A stretch of 64,000 nucleotides of DNA, from contig CAVSLN010000014.1 of assembly GCA_963728855.1 (NCBI GenBank), forward strand, positions 196,995-260,994. Direction: 5' to 3'. Source of the DNA: AC-43 sp963728855. GTDB taxonomy: Bacteria > Actinomycetota > Actinomycetes > Mycobacteriales > Micromonosporaceae. The notes under the pieces are model-generated. The model was not told the origin of the DNA, did not search any database, and worked only from the letters and a program-made list of their open reading frames with translations. The position numbers were made by a program, and so were the translations under genes. Positions within the stretch are counted from its first letter, which is position 1. Each line of letters begins with the position of its first letter. Below are positions 33,029-41,182 of this stretch, one piece after another.

Positions 33029-33367
33029 ATGACAGAGTTCGTCGGCCGTACCGAAGCCTTCAATCTCGTCGCCGACGGTGTCGCCGGCGGCCTGGTACCA
33101 CCTTGGCGGATCTACCTCGACCGCGGCTGCCAGCACCTTTCGCTCAACGTAGCCGACGCCGACGAGTGGGCCGCGTGGCGCAGCCACTTCGGCTGCCCCG
33201 ATCTCACCATCCGGGTCTACGAGGCGGAGGGCTTCATCCGCCGGTCCTCGGTCGCCGAGACGGTCCGTGGCCACTGCCGGATCGCTGTGGAGCTCATCGA
33301 GGACATCGACACCGGAGATCTTCCCCTCCTGCTCGGTGAGGCGCCGCTTCCTGAGACCGCTTCGTGA
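33029..33367 (+). CDS. Small hypothetical protein divergent from the HTH regulator
   Basis: 112 residues starting M-T-E-F-V-G-R-T-E-A-F, acidic overall, no signal peptide or membrane helix, with alternating hydrophobic patterns suggesting an alpha/beta fold (L-S-L-N-V-A-D-A-D-E-W; I-R-V-Y-E-A-E-G-F). No family recognised. Pairing of an XRE regulator with a small acidic protein is frequent in actinobacteria. It is followed by a strong terminator at 33438. Confidence 0.65.
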   Translation: MTEFVGRTEAFNLVADGVAGGLVPPWRIYLDRGCQHLSLNVADADEWAAWRSHFGCPDLTIRVYEAEGFIRRSSVAETVRGHCRIAVELIEDIDTGDLPLLLGEAPLPETAS

Positions 33368-33437
33368 CCAGGTGCGGCGGGTACCGCCGGTTACGCGCGT
33401 CCTCCTCGGGATGTCCGCCCCGGGTCGAGTGACGCCT

Positions 33438-33475
33438 GGCGGCCGGCGGGGAGCGGGGAACCCCCGCCGGCCGCC
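33438..33475 (+). terminator. Strong intrinsic terminator
   Basis: GGCGGCCGGCGGGG pairs perfectly with CCCCGCCGGCCGCC (14-bp stem, 10-base loop), followed by CTTCCTCTTTTCT. The remainder of the 33368-33742 gap holds the 33-bp repeat below and no convincing gene. Confidence 0.85.
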
Positions 33476-33629
33476 CTTCCTCTTTTCTGGCGGCGCGCGA
33501 CCGCGACCCGGCGCGCCGCTCGCGGCAGTTGGGGGGCTGCCGTGCGGGCGTCCGGAACCCGCCTGGCGGTCCGGGCGCTCTCCCCGGACCGGGGCGGGCC
33601 GGGCCGGCGGCCCGTCCCGGTCGGGTACG

Positions 33630-33710
33630 GCGGCGTTGCTCTTGGCGACGATGCCTGCTCTGGCGGCGTTGCTCTTGGCGACGATGCCTGCTCTGGCGAC
33701 GATGCTCTTG
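33630..33710 (+). repeat. 33-bp tandem repeat in an intergenic region
   Basis: Two exact 33-bp copies, each starting GCGGCGTTGCTCTTGGCGAC (33630-33662 and 33663-33695), followed by a partial shortened copy. It lies between the terminator at 33438 and the phoH promoter. Confidence 0.8.
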
Positions 33711-33742
33711 GCGCAGTGGCAGGTGCCGGATAGCGTCTAGGC

Positions 33743-33889
33743 ATGGCAGCGGGGACTTCCCGAGCCAACCGGCTGGCCCGGACTCTTCTCACCCAACTCG
33801 CGCGGGGCCCGCACCCGACCCCGCGCCGCCGGGCACCGGATGAGGCCGACCGTGGGCGACGGGGTGCCGCCCGCCGGAGCAGCCTGTGA
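33743..33889 (+). CDS. Possible 48-residue basic micro-protein coupled to phoH
   Basis: ATG 33743 starts M-A-A-G-T-S-R-A-N-R-L-A-R-T-L-L and runs 48 codons to a TGA that overlaps the phoH GTG by two bases (CTGTGA). TAGCGT (33731-33736) six bases upstream would make it leaderless. The product is Arg-rich with no known family. It may be a translated leader that couples ribosomes onto phoH rather than a functional protein. Confidence 0.4.
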   Translation: MAAGTSRANRLARTLLTQLARGPHPTPRRRAPDEADRGRRGAARRSSL

Positions 33890-35229
33890 CCACACGTCGC
33901 ACGTCCCGCAAGTCCCCGGTCCGCACGTTCGTCCTCGACACCTCGGTCCTGCTCGCCGACCCCAGCGCCATCCTGCGCTTCGCGGAGCACGAGGTGATCC
34001 TCCCGCTCATCGTCATCTCCGAGCTGGAGGGCAAGCGCAGCCACCCCGAGCTCGGCTACTTCGCCCGGCAGTGCCTGCGGCTGCTGGACGACCTGCGGGT
34101 CACCAACGGGCGGCTGGACCAGCCGATCCCGGTCAACGACGCCGGCGGCACCCTGAAGGTGGAGCTGAACCACGCCGACCCGGCCGTCCTGCCGCCGGGC
34201 TTCCGCAACGACTCCAACGACTCCCGCATCCTGTCCGTGGCGCGCGCGATCGCCGCCGAGGGCAAGGACGTCACGCTGGTCAGCAAGGACATGCCGCTGC
34301 GTGTCAAGGCGGCCTCGGTCGGCCTGACCGCCGACGAGTACCGGCACGGCCAGGCCACCGACCCGACGTGGACCGGCATGGCCGAGCTGGACCTGTCTGA
34401 GGAGCAGGTCACCGCGCTGTACGCGGGGGAGACCCTGGACATCACCGAACTGCCGGTCGGCGATGCCGGGCGTGCCTCTGGGCTGCCCTGCCACACCGGG
34501 CTCGTGCTGCACTCCCCACGCGGCTCGGCGCTCGGCCGCGTACTGGCGGACAAGACGGTACGGCTCGTCCGCGGCGACCGGGAGGCGTTCGGGCTGCACG
34601 GGCGCTCGGCCGAGCAGCGGGTGGCGCTGGACCTGCTGCTCGACGACTCGATCGGGATCGTGTCGCTGGGCGGGCGCGCCGGTACCGGCAAGTCCGCCCT
34701 GGCGCTGTGCGCCGGCCTGGAGCAGACGATGGAGCGCCGCCGGCACAAGAAGGTCATCGTGTTCCGCCCGCTTTACGCAGTCGGCGGCCAGGACCTCGGC
34801 TACCTGCCCGGGTCGGAGGCGGAGAAGATGTCCCCCTGGGCACAGGCCGTGTTCGACACGCTCGGTGCGCTCGTACACGACAACGTGCGCGAGGAGATCG
34901 CCGCCCGGGGCATGCTCGAGGTGCTGCCGCTGACCCATATCCGCGGCCGGAGCCTGCACGATGCATTCGTCATCGTCGACGAGGCTCAGTCGCTGGAGCG
35001 GGGCGTACTGCTGACCGTACTGTCCCGGATCGGCACGGGGTCCCGGGTGGTACTCACCCATGACGTGGCGCAACGGGACAACCTTCGCGTTGGCCGGCAT
35101 GACGGCGTAGTCGCGGTCATCGAGGCGCTCAAGGGACATCCCCTTTTCGCGCACGTGACCCTCACCCGTTCGGAGCGTTCCCCCATCGCCGAAATGGTTA
35201 CGGATCTCCTGGAGGACGTTCCGCTCTGA
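33886..35229 (+). CDS. phoH2: PhoH-family ATPase with N-terminal PIN domain
   Basis: A 447-residue PIN-PhoH fusion. The PIN domain starts T-F-V-L-D-T-S-V-L-L-A-D-P (Asp18) and has S-N-D-S-R-I and S-K-D acidic positions, giving the nuclease site. The PhoH ATPase follows with Walker A G-R-A-G-T-G-K-S at about 263-270 and Walker B F-V-I-V-D-E-A-Q at about 361-368. In mycobacteria PhoH2 is an RNA helicase/nuclease linked to toxin-antitoxin function. GTG 33886 gives the usual N-terminus. A GTG overlap with an upstream micro-frame suggests coupling. Confidence 0.94.
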   Translation: MTTRRTSRKSPVRTFVLDTSVLLADPSAILRFAEHEVILPLIVISELEGKRSHPELGYFARQCLRLLDDLRVTNGRLDQPIPVNDAGGTLKVELNHADPAVLPPGFRNDSNDSRILSVARAIAAEGKDVTLVSKDMPLRVKAASVGLTADEYRHGQATDPTWTGMAELDLSEEQVTALYAGETLDITELPVGDAGRASGLPCHTGLVLHSPRGSALGRVLADKTVRLVRGDREAFGLHGRSAEQRVALDLLLDDSIGIVSLGGRAGTGKSALALCAGLEQTMERRRHKKVIVFRPLYAVGGQDLGYLPGSEAEKMSPWAQAVFDTLGALVHDNVREEIAARGMLEVLPLTHIRGRSLHDAFVIVDEAQSLERGVLLTVLSRIGTGSRVVLTHDVAQRDNLRVGRHDGVVAVIEALKGHPLFAHVTLTRSERSPIAEMVTDLLEDVPL

Positions 35230-35282
35230 CCTTCTCGTCCGCATTTTGGCCGTGAGGCGAGTCACACTCACCCGCGGCCTGA

Positions 35283-35299
35283 CTGGCGTTCAACGCCAG
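35283..35299 (+). terminator. Hairpin after phoH
   Basis: CTGGCGTT-C-AACGCCAG, perfect 8-base arms, 54 bases after the phoH stop. The rest of 35230-35526 has a (GT) run at 35344-35357 and a GAGCGAGC-rich stretch at 35475-35515; no riboswitch signature was recognised. Confidence 0.5.
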
Positions 35300-35526
35300 C
35301 GTGGGTAAGGGTGGTGGCCGAGCGCCAGGCGGCCGGAGATCGATGTGTGTGTGTGTGACGCGTCGACCCGGACCCGGCCCGTACCGTGGGCCGGCGCTCC
35401 CGGCGCGAGCACCCGCCCTGTCGTAGGGGTGGCGGTCCGCGCCGGGCCATCGTCCCCGACGGAAGGCTGTTTCGTGAGCGAGCGCAGCGCGCCACGGCGC
35501 GGAGCGAGCGAGCAGAGGGCCGCGTC

Positions 35527-36186
35527 GTGAGCCGGCTGTGGAGCGGGCTCGTGGTGCGGTCGTTCGCCCTCGGGCTGCTCGCGTTGGGCCTCGCGGGTGG
35601 CCTCGCGCTCGGTACCGACCGGCAGGCCCAGCAGCGCAGCGCGTCCGGCGCGGGTTCGCACAACGAGGCCGACGACCTGCACCAGCACAAGCTCGACGCG
35701 GCGGCCCGCGTGCAGCAGCAGGCCGCGCTGGGCGATGCGCAGGCCAAGGCCGATGCCGCTGCCCAGGCCGCGGCGGACAAGGCCAAGGCCGCCGACGACG
35801 CGGCACGCAAGCAGCAGGCGGCCAGCCGGTCGGGGGATCGCCCGACCACGCCGACTCCACCGATCCCGACCTCGTGCAGCCAGTTCTCCGGTAACCAGGC
35901 GATCGGCTGCGCCATCCTGCCCCAGTTCGGCTTCGGCCTCGACCAGATGAACTGCCTGGTGCCGTTGTGGAACAAGGAGAGCCACTGGAACGAGCGCTCC
36001 AAGAACACGTCATCGGGCGCGTACGGCATCCCGCAGGCGCTGCCGGCCAGCAAGATGGCGGTCTACGGCGCGGACTACCTGACCAACCCGGTACCGCAGA
36101 TCAAGTGGGGACTGGACTACATCAAGGGGCGGTACAACACGCCGTGCGGCGCCTGGTCGTTCTGGCAGAGCCACGGCTGGTACTGA
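35527..36186 (+). CDS. Exported transglycosylase/lysozyme-like protein
   Basis: A 219-residue protein with an N-terminal signal anchor (V-V-R-S-F-A-L-G-L-L-A-L-G-L-A-G-G), an Ala/Gln/Lys coiled coil (about 40-100), then a C-terminal lysozyme-like domain with the catalytic Glu in L-W-N-K-E-S-H-W-N and the G-A-Y-G-I-P-Q-A-L-P signature, ending W-S-F-W-Q-S-H-G-W-Y. It likely cleaves peptidoglycan strands. Similar proteins occur next to phoH in actinobacteria. GTG 35527 is preferred because earlier starts add a low-complexity Arg-rich stretch. Confidence 0.88.
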   Translation: MSRLWSGLVVRSFALGLLALGLAGGLALGTDRQAQQRSASGAGSHNEADDLHQHKLDAAARVQQQAALGDAQAKADAAAQAAADKAKAADDAARKQQAASRSGDRPTTPTPPIPTSCSQFSGNQAIGCAILPQFGFGLDQMNCLVPLWNKESHWNERSKNTSSGAYGIPQALPASKMAVYGADYLTNPVPQIKWGLDYIKGRYNTPCGAWSFWQSHGWY

Positions 36187-36342
36187 CGGTCAGCCCGGCG
36201 GGTTGAGCCGAGCTGGTACCCACGCCGCGCAAGAGCGAGACCGCCCGCGTGCGCGCCACTGGCAGTGCGGCCTGGCACCTGCTACCCCTTGTCCATGAGC
36301 TGATTAGGGGCGGCGGAGGGTGACCCGAACCGGTTCGGCACG

Positions 36343-37023
36343 GTGGCGTTCTACGCCACGCTCGGCCGGGCGTTCGTCATCATGTGCGGGGTCATCCCGT
36401 TCCTGTTCGCGATCGAGCTGGTCGACCGGGGCACCGGGCACCAGCTCGACGCGGCCGGCGGGATCCGGCCGCACCAGCTCAACGGGCTGGACGGCGTGCT
36501 GTTCGCGCCGTTGCTGCACGCCAACTTCAACCACCTGTACGGCAACAGCGTCCCGCTCCTGCTGACCGGCACGTTCGTCTTGGCGTCCGGCGGCAAGCGG
36601 TTCCTCGGCGTGACCGCCGTGGTCGCGCTGTGCAGCGGGCTGGGCGTGTGGCTGACCGGCGACCCGAACAGCATCGTGATCGGGGCCAGCGGGGTGATCT
36701 TCGGGTACCTGGGCTTCCTGTTCGTCCGCGGGGTCGTGGAGCGGAGCTGGTGGGGGATCGCGGTCGGGCTGCTGATCGGCCTGCTGTACGGCACCCAGCT
36801 CGCCAACGTGCTCCCCACCGACCAGCGGATCTCCTGGCAGGCGCACCTGTTCGGGCTGTTCGGCGGGGTCGTGGCGGCGATCCTCTTCCGGCGCCGCCGG
36901 CCGGGCGCACCGACACCCGCACCGATACCCGGGTCGACGCTCGGGCCGACGCTCGGGCCGACCCAGGGAACCGGCCTGCCGCCCGGTCCGATCGATCCCA
37001 CCCTCGACCTCCCGCCCCCGTAG
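36343..37023 (+). CDS. Rhomboid intramembrane serine protease
   Basis: 226 residues, about six hydrophobic helices. Rhomboid motifs: H-A-N-F-N-H-L-Y-G-N (60-69), catalytic Ser116 in G-A-S-G-V-I-F-G and catalytic His168 in W-Q-A-H-L-F-G-L-F-G-G. It cuts membrane proteins within or near the bilayer. The C-terminus carries a Pro-rich tail with repeated G-S/P-T-L-G-P-T units. GTG 36343 start. Targets unknown. Confidence 0.93.
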   Translation: MAFYATLGRAFVIMCGVIPFLFAIELVDRGTGHQLDAAGGIRPHQLNGLDGVLFAPLLHANFNHLYGNSVPLLLTGTFVLASGGKRFLGVTAVVALCSGLGVWLTGDPNSIVIGASGVIFGYLGFLFVRGVVERSWWGIAVGLLIGLLYGTQLANVLPTDQRISWQAHLFGLFGGVVAAILFRRRRPGAPTPAPIPGSTLGPTLGPTQGTGLPPGPIDPTLDLPPP

Positions 37024-37035
37024 GGTGACAGGTGA

Positions 37036-37119
37036 GCGCTGGCTGGTAGCCGCTCCGGCAGGCTGCGCGGCAGGCGAACGCTGGCTGGTAGCCGCTCCGA
37101 CAAGCTGCGCGGCAGGCGG
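37036..37119. repeat. 42-bp palindromic element family, two intergenic copies in opposite orientation
   Basis: Units 37036-37077 and 37078-37119 contain GCTGGCTGGTAGCCGCTCCG; the second has GACAAGCTGCGCGG, the reverse complement of the CCGCGCAGCTTGTC core found at 2346-2513 and 16853-16936. They sit between the rhomboid gene and the ferredoxin reductase gene, 13 bp past the rhomboid stop. Confidence 0.9.
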
Positions 37120-37191
37120 ACGCGGTTGCCGGGTGCGGGTGCCGACCGTATTGTCTGGATCAGTGTCCCAGAAACGGACGGCGGTGCGTGC

Positions 37192-38160
37192 ATGCGCGGG
37201 GTGGATATCGCGATCGTGGGGGCCGGGCCCACCGGCCTGTTCGCGGCGTACTATGCCGGGTTCCGGGGGCTGTCCACGGTCGTGGTCGACGCGCTGCCGG
37301 AGCCCGGCGGCCAGGTCACCGCGATGTACCCGGAGAAGCTCATCTATGACGTCGCCGGCTTCCCGGTGATCCGGGGGCGGGACCTGGTGACCAACCTGGT
37401 CGAGCAGGCGGCGCCGTACGACCCGGGGTACGTACTGGGGGTACGCGCGGTCGAACTGTCCTATGTGGACGACAAGCCGCTGCTGACCCTGTCCGACGGC
37501 GAGACCGTCCACTGTGGAGCGGTCATCATCACCGGCGGGCTGGGCAGCTTCACCGCCCGTCCGCTGCCGGCCGCGGACGCGTTCAGCGGTACGGGGATCG
37601 TCTACTTCGTCCCGCACCTCGACGACCTGGCCGGGCAGAACGTGGTCATCGTCGGCGGCGGGGACTCCGCGTTCGACTGGGCGCTGTCCCTGCAGCCGAT
37701 CGCGAAGTCGGTGACGCTGGTGCACCGGCGGGACAAGTTCCGCGCGCACGCCGGTACGGTGGCCCGGGTCCAGGGGCTGCCGGTGGAGATCATCGTCAAC
37801 GCGGAGGTCCGGCAGGTCATCGGGGACGAGCGGGTGACCGGGTGCGAGGTACAGGTCAAGGGCGAAGCGGCTCGGGAGCTGCCCGCCGATACCGTGGTCG
37901 CCGCGCTCGGCTTCACCGCCGACCTCGGGCCACTCGCCGAGTGGGGCCTGGACCTCGACAAGCGGCACATCCGCGTGGACACCACGATGGCCACCAACCG
38001 GCCGCGCGTCTTCGCGGCCGGGGACATCACCGAGTACCCGGGCAAGGTACGGCTGATCGCCGTCGGGTTCGGCGAGGCGGCCACGGCGGTCAACAACGCC
38101 GCGATCGTCATCGACCCGGCCGCCCACCTGTTCCCGGGGCACTCCTCCGACAACGGCTGA
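37192..38160 (+). CDS. Ferredoxin/flavodoxin--NADP reductase, thioredoxin-reductase-like (YumC type)
   Basis: A 322-residue FAD/NADPH protein with G-A-G-P-T-G at 9-14, G-G-G-D-S-A for NADPH and A-A-G-D-I-T for FAD near the end. It lacks the C-x-x-C redox pair of thioredoxin reductases, and the Tyr-rich Y-P-E-K-L-I-Y-D-V-A-G-F-P segment matches the TrxR-like ferredoxin-NADP reductases. It should pass electrons between NADPH and ferredoxin. ATG 37192 is the start. Confidence 0.93.
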   Translation: MRGVDIAIVGAGPTGLFAAYYAGFRGLSTVVVDALPEPGGQVTAMYPEKLIYDVAGFPVIRGRDLVTNLVEQAAPYDPGYVLGVRAVELSYVDDKPLLTLSDGETVHCGAVIITGGLGSFTARPLPAADAFSGTGIVYFVPHLDDLAGQNVVIVGGGDSAFDWALSLQPIAKSVTLVHRRDKFRAHAGTVARVQGLPVEIIVNAEVRQVIGDERVTGCEVQVKGEAARELPADTVVAALGFTADLGPLAEWGLDLDKRHIRVDTTMATNRPRVFAAGDITEYPGKVRLIAVGFGEAATAVNNAAIVIDPAAHLFPGHSSDNG

Positions 38161-38184
38161 CCGGCCCGCCCCGCCACCCCGCCG

Positions 38185-39216
38185 CTACAGCGCGACCTCG
38201 GGCAGTCCCCCGTCGAAGTCCACGACCGAGTACGCGGCGAGCTTGGTCAGCCGGTGGTACGAGTCGATGATCCGGATCGTGCCGCTCTTGGAGCGCATGA
38301 CGATCGACTGGGTGAACGCGCCGCCGGACCGGTACCGGACCCCGCGCAGCAGGTCGCCGGAGGTCACCCCGGTCGCCACGAAGAAGCAGTTGTCCCCGGT
38401 CACCAGATCGTCGGTGTACAGCACCCGGTCGAGGTCGTGCCCGGCGCCGAGTGCCTTCTCCCGTTCGGCGTCGTCGCGCGGCCACAGCCTGGCCTGGATC
38501 GCCCCGCCCAGGCACTTGAGCGCGCAGGCGGCGGTGATGCCCTCGGGCGTCCCCCCGATGCCCATCAGCACATCGGTGTCCGCTCCCTCACGGGCCGCCG
38601 TGATGGCCCCGGCGATGTCGCCGTCGGAGATGAAGCGGATGCGCGCGCCGGCGTCCCGTACCTCCTGGACGAGCTGGGCGTGCCGGGGCCGGTCGAGGAT
38701 GCACACGGTCACGTCGGAGACGTTGGACTTCTTCACCTTCGCGATGCGGTGCAGGTTCTCCCGTACCCCCGCGTTGATGTCGATCACGTCGGCGCAGTCC
38801 GGGCCGACGGCCAGCTTCTCCATGTAGAAGACCGCGCTCGGGTCGAACATCGCGCCCCGCTCGGCCACCGCCAGCACGGCGAGTGCGTTCGGCATGCCCT
38901 TGCTCATCAGGGTCGTACCGTCGATCGGGTCGACCGCGACGTCGACCTCCGGGCCGGTGCCGTCGCCCACCTGCTCGCCGTTGTAGAGCATCGGGGCGTT
39001 GTCCTTCTCGCCCTCGCCGATCACCACGACGCCGCGCATGGAGATCGAGTTGATCAGCTTGCGCATCGCGTCGACCGCGGCGCCGTCGCCGCCCTCCTTG
39101 TCCCCGCGCCCGACCCACCGGCCGGCGGCGAGCGCGGCGGCCTCGGTCACCCGGACCAGTTCGAGGGCGAGGTTGCGGTCCAGCTCTTCGCGCTTGCGTT
39201 GCGGCGCCTCACTCAT
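38185..39216 (-). CDS. glpX: Fructose-1,6-bisphosphatase class II
   Basis: A 343-residue GlpX protein, full length: N-L-A-L-E-L-V-R-V-T-E-A-A-A-L-A-A-G near the start, metal and phosphate motifs G-E-G-E-K-D, V-D-P-I-D-G-T-T and G-I-G-G-T-P-E-G. It hydrolyses fructose-1,6-bisphosphate to fructose-6-phosphate; together with PEPCK in this window it supports gluconeogenesis. Actinobacteria often have only this FBPase. ATG 39214-39216; a DUF4245 gene is divergent. Confidence 0.97.
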   Translation of the reverse strand: MSEAPQRKREELDRNLALELVRVTEAAALAAGRWVGRGDKEGGDGAAVDAMRKLINSISMRGVVVIGEGEKDNAPMLYNGEQVGDGTGPEVDVAVDPIDGTTLMSKGMPNALAVLAVAERGAMFDPSAVFYMEKLAVGPDCADVIDINAGVRENLHRIAKVKKSNVSDVTVCILDRPRHAQLVQEVRDAGARIRFISDGDIAGAITAAREGADTDVLMGIGGTPEGITAACALKCLGGAIQARLWPRDDAEREKALGAGHDLDRVLYTDDLVTGDNCFFVATGVTSGDLLRGVRYRSGGAFTQSIVMRSKSGTIRIIDSYHRLTKLAAYSVVDFDGGLPEVAL

Positions 39217-39329
39217 TTGTCGGCTCCTTCATGAGTCGATTTGCCTGATCCTGGCATGAAGTTGTTTCGGGCGGCAGTCGTGCGCGGCCCGGCTGCGGGC
39301 CCGCGGTCGGCATCGGAGACGATGGGTAC

Positions 39330-39875
39330 GTGTCCACCGACGCCCCGACCTCGAAGCCCGATCCGTTTCCGGCGCCCCGACCAAGCCGGCCGGCGCGGGA
39401 CATGGCGCTGTCGCTGGCGGCGCTGCTCATCCCGATATTTCTGCTGCTCGGGGCCTACAAGCTGGTGTTTTCCGGCGACGCGCCGATCCCGTACGACGCC
39501 TCGGGCACCTGGGCCACGGCACGGCACAGCGCGCACTTTCCCGTACTGGAGCCGGCCGGCCTGCCCCCGAAGTGGACCGTGATAAGTGCCACGTACGGTG
39601 ACGGAACGCTACGGGTGGGATATGTCACGCCGGGCGGTGCCGGCCTGCAGCTGGTGGAGAGCGACCAGCCGGTCGACCGGCTCCTGCCCGCCGAGCTGGG
39701 GACAGACGCCAAACCTGGCAACCTGATCAATATCGACGCAGGCCAATGGCGCGAGTATCCCGTGGCACGTAACGGAGACCGCGCGCTGGTGCTCGCCGAC
39801 AACGGCCGGACCACCGTCGTGATCGGTACGGCGAGCGAGGCTGAGCTGCGTACGTTCGTCGATGCCCTACGGTGA
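39330..39875 (+). CDS. DUF4245 membrane-anchored protein
   Basis: A 181-residue protein with one membrane helix (A-L-S-L-A-A-L-L-I-P-I-F-L-L-L) near the N-terminus and an exported domain with P-P-K-W-T-V-I-S-A-T-Y and L-R-V-G-Y-V-T-P motifs, matching DUF4245, a family found divergent from glpX in actinobacteria. Function unknown. GTG 39330. Confidence 0.92.
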   Translation: MSTDAPTSKPDPFPAPRPSRPARDMALSLAALLIPIFLLLGAYKLVFSGDAPIPYDASGTWATARHSAHFPVLEPAGLPPKWTVISATYGDGTLRVGYVTPGGAGLQLVESDQPVDRLLPAELGTDAKPGNLINIDAGQWREYPVARNGDRALVLADNGRTTVVIGTASEAELRTFVDALR

Positions 39876-39962
39876 CCCGGGTATTAGCCCACCGGCCAAC
39901 TGGGTACCCTCCCAGCGGTACCAGGAACCCCACTGGTTCCGCCCCGGACTGGAGGATCCCTC

Positions 39963-40763
39963 GTGAATAGTCGTCGCCTCGCGGTAGGCGGCCTCGCGGT
40001 ACTCGCCTCGGCGACGCTCGCGCTGGCCGGCTGCAACGTCTCGTCCAGCGGTACCGGCGGAGGCGCCTCCGCGTCCGCGTCCGCCCCGTCGCCGACTCCG
40101 GCCTCGCCGAAGGAGGTCCTGCAGGCGTCGGTCAAGCAGCTCACCCTGACCACGTACAAGTACACGACGACCTCGGCCGGGCTGAACGGCCAGGGCGCCG
40201 CCGACCCGGTCGGCAAGAAGGTCTCGCTGTCCCTCAGCGGTGTGCAGAGCGGCCTGCAGCTGAAGCTGGACTTCCTGCTGATCGGCACCGACCTGTACGC
40301 GAAGATGGACATCGGCGGCAAGAACGCGACCGTCGGCATCCCGACCAAGTGGATGCACCTCGACCAGGCCAAGGTGAGCAAGGACGCCAGCCTGGGCTTC
40401 GACCCGAGCGCCGGCGACCCGACCGAGACGGCCGGCATCTTCGCGGGGCTGGTGGACGCGCAGCGGGTGGACGCCACGCACTACACGGCGACCTTCGACC
40501 TGACCAAGGCGACCGGCTCGTCGGTGAGCGCGGACACCGTGAAGAAGCTGGGCGACAAGGCCAAGTCGGTGCCGGGTACGGTCACGCTTGACGAGCAGGG
40601 CCGGCTGACCTCGCTCACCATCGACCTGTCGCCGGTCGACCCGAACCTGAGCATCAAGAACACGTTCAGCGACTACGGCTCGCCGGTCTCGTTGAGCGCG
40701 CCGGCCCCGGCCGACACCGTCGAGGCGCCGGACGCGGTCTACAAGATCTTCAGCGGCAGCTGA
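39963..40763 (+). CDS. LppX/LprG-like lipoprotein
   Basis: A 266-residue lipoprotein with a clear lipobox L-A-L-A-G-C and Ser/Thr-rich linker. The mature domain resembles the LppX_LprAFG fold, which binds lipids between a curved beta sheet and helices (A-S-V-K-Q-L-T-L-T-T-Y-K-Y; D-L-Y-A-K-M-D-I-G). In mycobacteria such lipoproteins carry envelope lipids; a similar role here is inferred. GTG 39963 with GGAGG upstream. Confidence 0.9.
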   Translation: MNSRRLAVGGLAVLASATLALAGCNVSSSGTGGGASASASAPSPTPASPKEVLQASVKQLTLTTYKYTTTSAGLNGQGAADPVGKKVSLSLSGVQSGLQLKLDFLLIGTDLYAKMDIGGKNATVGIPTKWMHLDQAKVSKDASLGFDPSAGDPTETAGIFAGLVDAQRVDATHYTATFDLTKATGSSVSADTVKKLGDKAKSVPGTVTLDEQGRLTSLTIDLSPVDPNLSIKNTFSDYGSPVSLSAPAPADTVEAPDAVYKIFSGS

Positions 40764-40786
40764 GCATCGTCGGCCGCACGGATGGC

Positions 40787-40960
40787 GCTCGCTCAGGGCG
40801 GACGCAAGGCCGAGCGGGCCGCACGGAGTCCGCTCGCCCACGGCGGACGCAAGGCCGAGCGGGCCGCACGGAGTCCGCTCGCCCACGGCGGACGCAAGGC
40901 CGAACAGGCCGCACGGAGTCCGCTCGCCCACGGCGGACGCAAGGCCGAACAGGCGCGGGC
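40787..40960. repeat. 45-bp tandem repeat, about four copies
   Basis: 45-bp units start at 40787, 40832, 40877 and 40922 (last one shortened), each with GGACGCAAGGCCGA and CACGGAGTCCGC. GTCCGC and GCGGAC arms around CTCGCCCACG can form small hairpins. It fills the 203-bp gap between the convergent lipoprotein and xseB genes. Confidence 0.9.
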
Positions 40961-40966
40961 GCCCGG

Positions 40967-41182
40967 TCAGCCGGGCGCCCGCTGCTCCCTTGCCGCGTCG
41001 AGCCGGGCCCGGGCACCGTCGAGCCAGCGCTGGCACACGTCGGCGAGCTGCTCGCCCCGCTCCCACAGCGCCAGGGCCTCCTCCAGGGTGGTACCCCCGG
41101 CCTCCAGCTTCTCCACCACGGCGGCCAGCTCGGCGCGGGCCTGCTCGTAGCTCAGCTCGTTGCGCGGATCCTGTTCGGTCAT
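40967..41182 (-). CDS. xseB: Exodeoxyribonuclease VII small subunit
   Basis: 71 residues: L-S-Y-E-Q-A-R-A-E-L-A-A-V-V-E-K-L-E-A-G-G and L-W-E-R-G-E-Q-L-A-D-V-C, the XseB helical hairpin. It binds the large subunit, whose stop overlaps its ATG (ATGA). Confidence 0.93.
   Translation of the reverse strand: MTEQDPRNELSYEQARAELAAVVEKLEAGGTTLEEALALWERGEQLADVCQRWLDGARARLDAAREQRAPG

Noticed and set aside
33267..33740. Plus-strand frame of 157 codons between the 112-residue gene and phoH
   Set aside because: Crosses the strong terminator hairpin and the 33-bp repeat; no ribosome site, no family.
33391..35271. Long minus-strand frame opposite phoH
   Set aside because: Antisense shadow; the plus strand carries a full PIN-PhoH protein.
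35230..35526. c-di-AMP (ydaO) riboswitch before the transglycosylase gene
   Set aside because: Such switches precede wall-hydrolase genes in actinobacteria, but the conserved core sequence was not found.
36304..38142. Long minus-strand frame opposite the rhomboid and reductase genes
   Set aside because: Antisense shadow caused by high GC at third codon positions.
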